This document shows positions 60,339 to 64,000 of a stretch of 64,000 nucleotides of DNA, one piece after another (the stretch's first letter is position 1; every line of letters begins with the position of its first letter). The position numbers were made by a program, and so were the translations under genes. The stretch spans positions 1 to 64,000 of the forward strand of contig NZ_JANZYP010000010.1 in assembly GCF_025506355.1 (NCBI RefSeq), given 5' to 3'. Source of the DNA: Sphaerisporangium corydalis. Its GTDB lineage: Bacteria; Actinomycetota; Actinomycetes; Streptosporangiales; Streptosporangiaceae. Under the pieces are notes generated by a model. It was not told the origin of the DNA. It saw only the letters and a list, made by a program, of their open reading frames with translations, and searched no databases.

Positions 60339-61001
60339 GTGAGCGAGCGAATCGTACGGGCGCGGCCCCTGGCCCTGCTCCAGGACGACCTGGTCGACTA
60401 CGAGAAGGCCATGGAACGCATGACCGAGCTGGTCGGCGCGCGGCAGCGCGACGACCGGCCGGACACCCTGTGGCTGCTGAGCCACCCTCAGGTCTTCACG
60501 GTCGGCAAACGGACCGCCGCCGAGCACCTCCCCGACCCCGCACACGGCATCCCCGTGATCCCGACGGGCCGGGGCGGCCAGCTCACCTACCACGGCCCCG
60601 GGCAGCTCGTCGGCTACCTGATCGTCAAGCTCCGGGCGGACGAGGGCGTCGTCGACTACGTGCGCGAGGTGGAGCTCCGGCTGGTCGAGGCGCTCGCGCG
60701 GCTGGGCGTCGCGGCGGAGCGCCGCGAGACCCCGCCCGGCTCGGAGCTGCTGACCGGTGTGTGGACGCGCGACACCGGGCGGAAGATCGTCTCGATCGGC
60801 ATGCGGTCCAGCAGGGCGGTCACCAGCCACGGCTTCGCGCTCAACGCTGACGGCGACCTCGACCCGTGGCACTACGCCGTGCCGTGCGGCATGCCCGAGG
60901 TGGACATGACGTCGCTGGCCCGCGAGCTGGCCGGGCCGCCGGACGCGGAGCACGTCCGCGCGGTCGTCGCCCAGGCGTTCGAGGCCGCCCCCGAATCCTG
61001 A
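60339..61001 (+). CDS. lipB: Octanoyltransferase LipB
   Basis: 220-aa lipoyl(octanoyl) transferase: RGGQLTYHGPGQLVGYLI, RKIVSIGMRSSRAVTSHGFA with the catalytic Lys, and the nucleophile Cys in PCGMPEVDMTSL. It moves octanoyl from ACP to lipoyl-domain proteins. GTG start. lipA is not in the window. Confidence 0.95.
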   Translation: MSERIVRARPLALLQDDLVDYEKAMERMTELVGARQRDDRPDTLWLLSHPQVFTVGKRTAAEHLPDPAHGIPVIPTGRGGQLTYHGPGQLVGYLIVKLRADEGVVDYVREVELRLVEALARLGVAAERRETPPGSELLTGVWTRDTGRKIVSIGMRSSRAVTSHGFALNADGDLDPWHYAVPCGMPEVDMTSLARELAGPPDAEHVRAVVAQAFEAAPES

Positions 61002-61070
61002 GGCGCCGCGCCTCCCCGAGCACGCGCGCGGCCCGAGGCCCGCGCGGAGCACGCACATCCCGAGCCGGGC

Positions 61071-61113
61071 ACGCGTACGGCCCGCGCCGAAGCCGGGCGC
61101 GGGCCGTACGCGT
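61071..61113. terminator. Strong hairpin between lipB and the permease gene
   Basis: An 18-bp perfect stem (ACGCGTACGGCCCGCGCC with its complement) and 7-base loop in the gap between convergent lipB and APC permease genes. Serves both strands. Confidence 0.85.
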
Positions 61114-61118
61114 GAGGG

Positions 61119-62684
61119 TCAGACCAGCGGCTCGGGGGAGGACGTGTCCATCGGGACGTCGTCGACGTTGCGGCGGGGCCCGGTGAACCAGTTCTTCGCC
61201 GACAGCGCCCACCACAGGCCGATGCCGATGAGCACCGCACCGACCGCGAGCGGCGCGTAGTTGACCGACGCCCAGGCGAAGTCCTTGTTGCCGGGGACGC
61301 CGGCCGGGACGATCGGCATGATGAAGTACAGCGAGATGACGGCGATCTCGATCACCGCGATCCAGCAGAACACCTTGTACTTGGCGCCCAGCGTCCACGG
61401 ACCGGGCTTGAAGGCGGCGCCCATGCGCAGCCGCAGCCAGATCGGGATGAGGAACGCCAGGTAGAGCCCGATGACCGCGATCGACACGACGGCGAGGAAC
61501 GCGACGGGCGTCGTAGTGCCGGCCGGCGCGTACAGCGCGGGGATCGTGATCAGCAGGGCGACGACGCAGCCGGCGATGATGGCGTTGACCGGCGTCCGGT
61601 TCTTGTCGACGCGCGACCACAGCCGCCACCCGGGGACGGCGCCGTCACGCGAGAACGCGTAGGTCATGCGGGACATCGAGGTGACGCAGCTCATCCCGCA
61701 GAAGAACTGGCCGATCGTCGAGATGCCGAAGATCACGGTGGCCAGGCCGGGCGTCAGCGAGGACGTGAAGATCGCGCCGACGAAGCCGAACTCCTTGTTG
61801 ACCGCGTCCACGTCGGTGGCGGCGAACAGGAAGGCCAGCAGCAGGATCCAGCCGCCGATCGCCGAGTAGAAGATCGACTTCCACAGGCCCTTGGCCGCGC
61901 TCATGGCCGCGCCCTGGGTCTCCTCCGACACGTGGGCGCACGCGTCGAAGCCGGTGATCGTGTACTGGGTCAGCAGGAACCCGAGCGGCAGCACGTACAG
62001 CCAGAAGGACGGGCCCGAGGCGCCGTTCCCGAACCCGGAGTTGTTGAACTGCTCGAACAGGAAGCCGACGTTCTGGTGCTTGGACGGGCCGAAGATCAGG
62101 ATGAGCACGACCGCGGCCGCGCCGAACACGTGCCACCACACCGAGATGTTCTGCAGGATCGAGATCAGCCGGTGGCTGAAGATGTTGATCAGCGCGTGGA
62201 GCACCAGCACGATCGCGAACAGGATGAACGTCTGCTGCAGCAGGGGGCCCTCGGCCCAGCTGTCGCTGAACCGGCCGATCGTGATGTTCAGGAACGTCGC
62301 GCAGCCGTAGTCCACCGAGGCGGTGACCGCGATCAGCCCGATCAGGTTGAGCCAGCCGGTGAACCAGCCGTGGATCGGCTTGCCCAGCTTGGCGGCCCAC
62401 CAGTAGATGCCGCCGGCCGTCGGGTAGGCCGACACCAGCTCGGACATGCAGAAGCCGATGATGAGAATGAACGCCGAGATCAGCGGCCAGCCGATGGAGA
62501 TGGCGATCGGCCCGCCGTTGTTCCACGCCTGGCCGAACGTCGTGAAGCAGCCGGCGAGGATCGAGATGATGGAGAACGAGATCGCGAAGTTGGAGAAGCC
62601 ACTCCAGCTACGCGAGAGCTCCTGCTTGTACCCGAGTTCGGCCAGACGTTCTGCGTCGTCGTCGGTGTAGGACTGCTGGGCCAT
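61119..62684 (-). CDS. APC-family amino acid/GABA-type permease
   Basis: 521-aa transporter with about twelve membrane segments. The N-terminus YKQELSRSWSGFSNFAISFS and the loop FDACAHVSEETQGAAMSAAK are typical of the bacterial amino-acid/GABA permease branch. GGAGG is upstream. It is next to a choline/ethanolamine kinase-like gene and a DAO-type oxidase, so an amine or methylated glycine derivative is a plausible substrate. Confidence 0.92.
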   Translation of the reverse strand: MAQQSYTDDDAERLAELGYKQELSRSWSGFSNFAISFSIISILAGCFTTFGQAWNNGGPIAISIGWPLISAFILIIGFCMSELVSAYPTAGGIYWWAAKLGKPIHGWFTGWLNLIGLIAVTASVDYGCATFLNITIGRFSDSWAEGPLLQQTFILFAIVLVLHALINIFSHRLISILQNISVWWHVFGAAAVVLILIFGPSKHQNVGFLFEQFNNSGFGNGASGPSFWLYVLPLGFLLTQYTITGFDACAHVSEETQGAAMSAAKGLWKSIFYSAIGGWILLLAFLFAATDVDAVNKEFGFVGAIFTSSLTPGLATVIFGISTIGQFFCGMSCVTSMSRMTYAFSRDGAVPGWRLWSRVDKNRTPVNAIIAGCVVALLITIPALYAPAGTTTPVAFLAVVSIAVIGLYLAFLIPIWLRLRMGAAFKPGPWTLGAKYKVFCWIAVIEIAVISLYFIMPIVPAGVPGNKDFAWASVNYAPLAVGAVLIGIGLWWALSAKNWFTGPRRNVDDVPMDTSSPEPLV

Positions 62685-62733
62685 GGAGGCCTCCTTGCGT
62701 GGCGCGGTTACGCGGTGATGCGGGTTTCGCCCA

Positions 62734-63729
62734 TCAGGCCGGGGCAGCCGATGGCGGGGGGTCGGCCGGGGTTTCCGGCTGTGGAGGGGGTGGTGGTGAC
62801 GCGGGGGGCCGTCGCCGGCCCCGGACGTCGTCGATGAGCGGGCCGAGACCGGGATCGGTGAGGTCCCGTACGGCTTGCGCGAACTTGTCGGCGGCTTCGG
62901 CGTGGTAGTCGAAGTCGGCTGCCGCGGCCTGCTCGGCGAGCAGGCCGTGATGGACGCTGAACCACAACGTCCAGGTGAAGTTGGACATAGTCAGATAAAG
63001 CTGGACCCTTGACGCGGGATCATCGCCCCCGAAGTAGGCGCGCGTCAACCGCCCGACCATTTCCCGGTCGTAATCCGCCTCGGCGGCGATGTCCCCCAGC
63101 TCGAAGGCCGGATCGTTGTTCCCGGAGAGCTGGTAGTCGACGATGCGGACCGCCGACCCGTCGAAGATGAAGTTCTCCGGCAGCAGGTCGTTGTGGCATG
63201 GGACGGACGCCGGCCGGCGCACGTCCAGCGCGGCCTCGATGTCGGCCACGACCGGCAGCCAGTCCTCGAAGCCCTCGGGGACCTCCAGCCCGTGGGCGTG
63301 GCAGAGCGCGAGCAGTTCGTCGAGCTTGCGGAAGATCGAGAACTCGGTCGCGAACCTCGGCCCGGCGTGCAGGCGGCGGCAGGCCTCGGCGATGCCTTCC
63401 GTCATCGCGGGATCACGGACGGCCGCCGCGTCGAGGGTGGGGCCGTCGATGTACTCCAGCAGCACCGCGTCGGGGAGCTCCAGGAGCACCCCGGCGCCGA
63501 CTCCGGCTTTGGCGGCCCTGACGGTGTTGACGATCTCCAGGTCGAGGGGGATGCCGAGCCCGGCCTCGGACACGCGCGGGTCGAGGATCCGCAGCAGCCA
63601 GCGGTCGCCGGCCTCGGTGTCCACCCGGACGATCCGGTGGCTCAGCCCGCCCTTGATCTGGGTGGGGACGACCGGCCGGCCGGCCCAGGCCGTGACACGT
63701 TCGAGCGCCGGGCCGAGGAGATCTGGCAC
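62734..63729 (-). CDS. Choline/ethanolamine kinase-like phosphotransferase
   Basis: 331-aa APH/choline-kinase-fold protein. Nucleotide loop GGLSHRIVRVDT, catalytic CHNDLLPENFIF (HxDxxxxN) and metal-binding VRIVDYQLSGNNDPAFELGD are all present; the C-terminus is a Pro-rich disordered tail. Likely phosphorylates an amino alcohol or similar amine. Same strand as the permease, divergent from the DAO gene. Confidence 0.88.
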   Translation of the reverse strand: MPDLLGPALERVTAWAGRPVVPTQIKGGLSHRIVRVDTEAGDRWLLRILDPRVSEAGLGIPLDLEIVNTVRAAKAGVGAGVLLELPDAVLLEYIDGPTLDAAAVRDPAMTEGIAEACRRLHAGPRFATEFSIFRKLDELLALCHAHGLEVPEGFEDWLPVVADIEAALDVRRPASVPCHNDLLPENFIFDGSAVRIVDYQLSGNNDPAFELGDIAAEADYDREMVGRLTRAYFGGDDPASRVQLYLTMSNFTWTLWFSVHHGLLAEQAAAADFDYHAEAADKFAQAVRDLTDPGLGPLIDDVRGRRRPPASPPPPPQPETPADPPPSAAPA

Positions 63730-63741
63730 GCGGGCCTCCTT

Positions 63742-63759
63742 TGGTCTACCTTCAGACCA
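63742..63759. promoter_or_regulatory. FadR/GntR-type operator
   Basis: TGGTCT (63742-63747) and AGACCA (63754-63759), a palindrome of FadR-type TGGTNN..NNACCA shape, in the divergent kinase/oxidase region. The regulator gene is not in the window. Confidence 0.55.
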
Positions 63760-63800
63760 TTGATCTGATTCTGCGGGCTGGGTGTTACACGGGGGTACCG

Positions 63801-64000
63801 ATGGTGAAACTTCCCGCCGAGGCGCAGGCCGTGGTGGTCGGCGGCGGCGTCGCGGGATGCAGCGTCGCCTATCACCTGGCCCGGCTCGGCTGGACGGACG
63901 TCATCCTGCTCGAACAGCACGAGCTGACGGAAGGCACGACCTGGCACTCGGCCGGTTTCGTCGGCCAGCTCAGGTCCACCGTCACACAGACTCGCATGAT
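63801..64000 (+). CDS. DAO-type FAD-dependent oxidoreductase (5' part)
   Basis: The first 66 residues of a flavoprotein cut by the window end. AVVVGGGVAGCSVAYHLARL is the FAD dinucleotide motif, and TTWHSAGFVGQLRST matches dimethylglycine/sarcosine dehydrogenases, in which that His can carry the flavin. It is divergent from the choline-kinase-like gene, so methylglycine or choline-derived amine oxidation is likely. Confidence 0.88.
   Translation, partial: MVKLPAEAQAVVVGGGVAGCSVAYHLARLGWTDVILLEQHELTEGTTWHSAGFVGQLRSTVTQTRM

Overview
The window is high-GC actinomycete chromosome. GTG starts, the rpmG–MaoC–MaoC–murB block, a WhiB protein, LAL-type LuxR and deazaflavin-type proteins all fit, and the gene content suggests a Streptosporangiaceae-like genus (inference only). 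No 16S or other species-level marker is present.

Bases 1-23,600 hold integrated mobile DNA. A tRNA-Tyr gene (157-238) is followed by a 21.5 kb integrative and conjugative element of the AICE type, bounded by a 58-bp direct repeat of the tRNA 3' half (186-243 and 21658-21715). Almost all of it is one leftward gene train from about 15,992 to 362, with many ATGA or TGATG overlaps. In transcription order it encodes a small membrane peptide, a WhiB protein, a zinc ribbon, a DUF4097-type beta-repeat protein, a Nudix hydrolase, more small zinc proteins, a Spd-like membrane protein, a TraB/FtsK translocase, two TM/zinc peptides, SSB, a family-A DNA polymerase, a C5 methyltransferase, a primase-polymerase, a DUF3987 protein, Xis and Int. 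A GntR regulator runs divergently and has two matching palindromes at its promoter. Its neighbours are cargo: a PLP decarboxylase, a lower-GC pair (258-aa unknown plus XRE/ImmA-IrrE metallopeptidase) and a GIY-YIG nuclease. Directly beyond it lies a second, wrecked element of the same lineage (21716-23533) with an integrase fragment, a membrane gene and a third att copy. The tRNA's probable original terminator follows.

Bases 23,600-40,640 are a patchwork of small regulated modules: a MerR operon with a textbook 19-bp-spacer promoter, an HxlR/RibD-like/MBL group, DJ-1, TetR/SDR, a deazaflavin-dependent oxidoreductase, a GH25 lysozyme, and a MarR–MFS pair in which the transporter carries a C-terminal tail of carboxypeptidase-regulatory repeats. 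Regulator palindromes can be read directly at several promoters.

Bases 40,640-64,000 are core-like: tRNA-Thr, tRNA-Met, rpmG, a MaoC dehydratase pair, murB, a GDT1-family manganese exporter behind a yybP-ykoY riboswitch, a large LuxR ATPase, a P450, deoC with two aldehyde dehydrogenase genes (the second lacking catalytic residues), hrpB, lipB, and a permease/kinase/flavin-oxidase group cut off by the window end.
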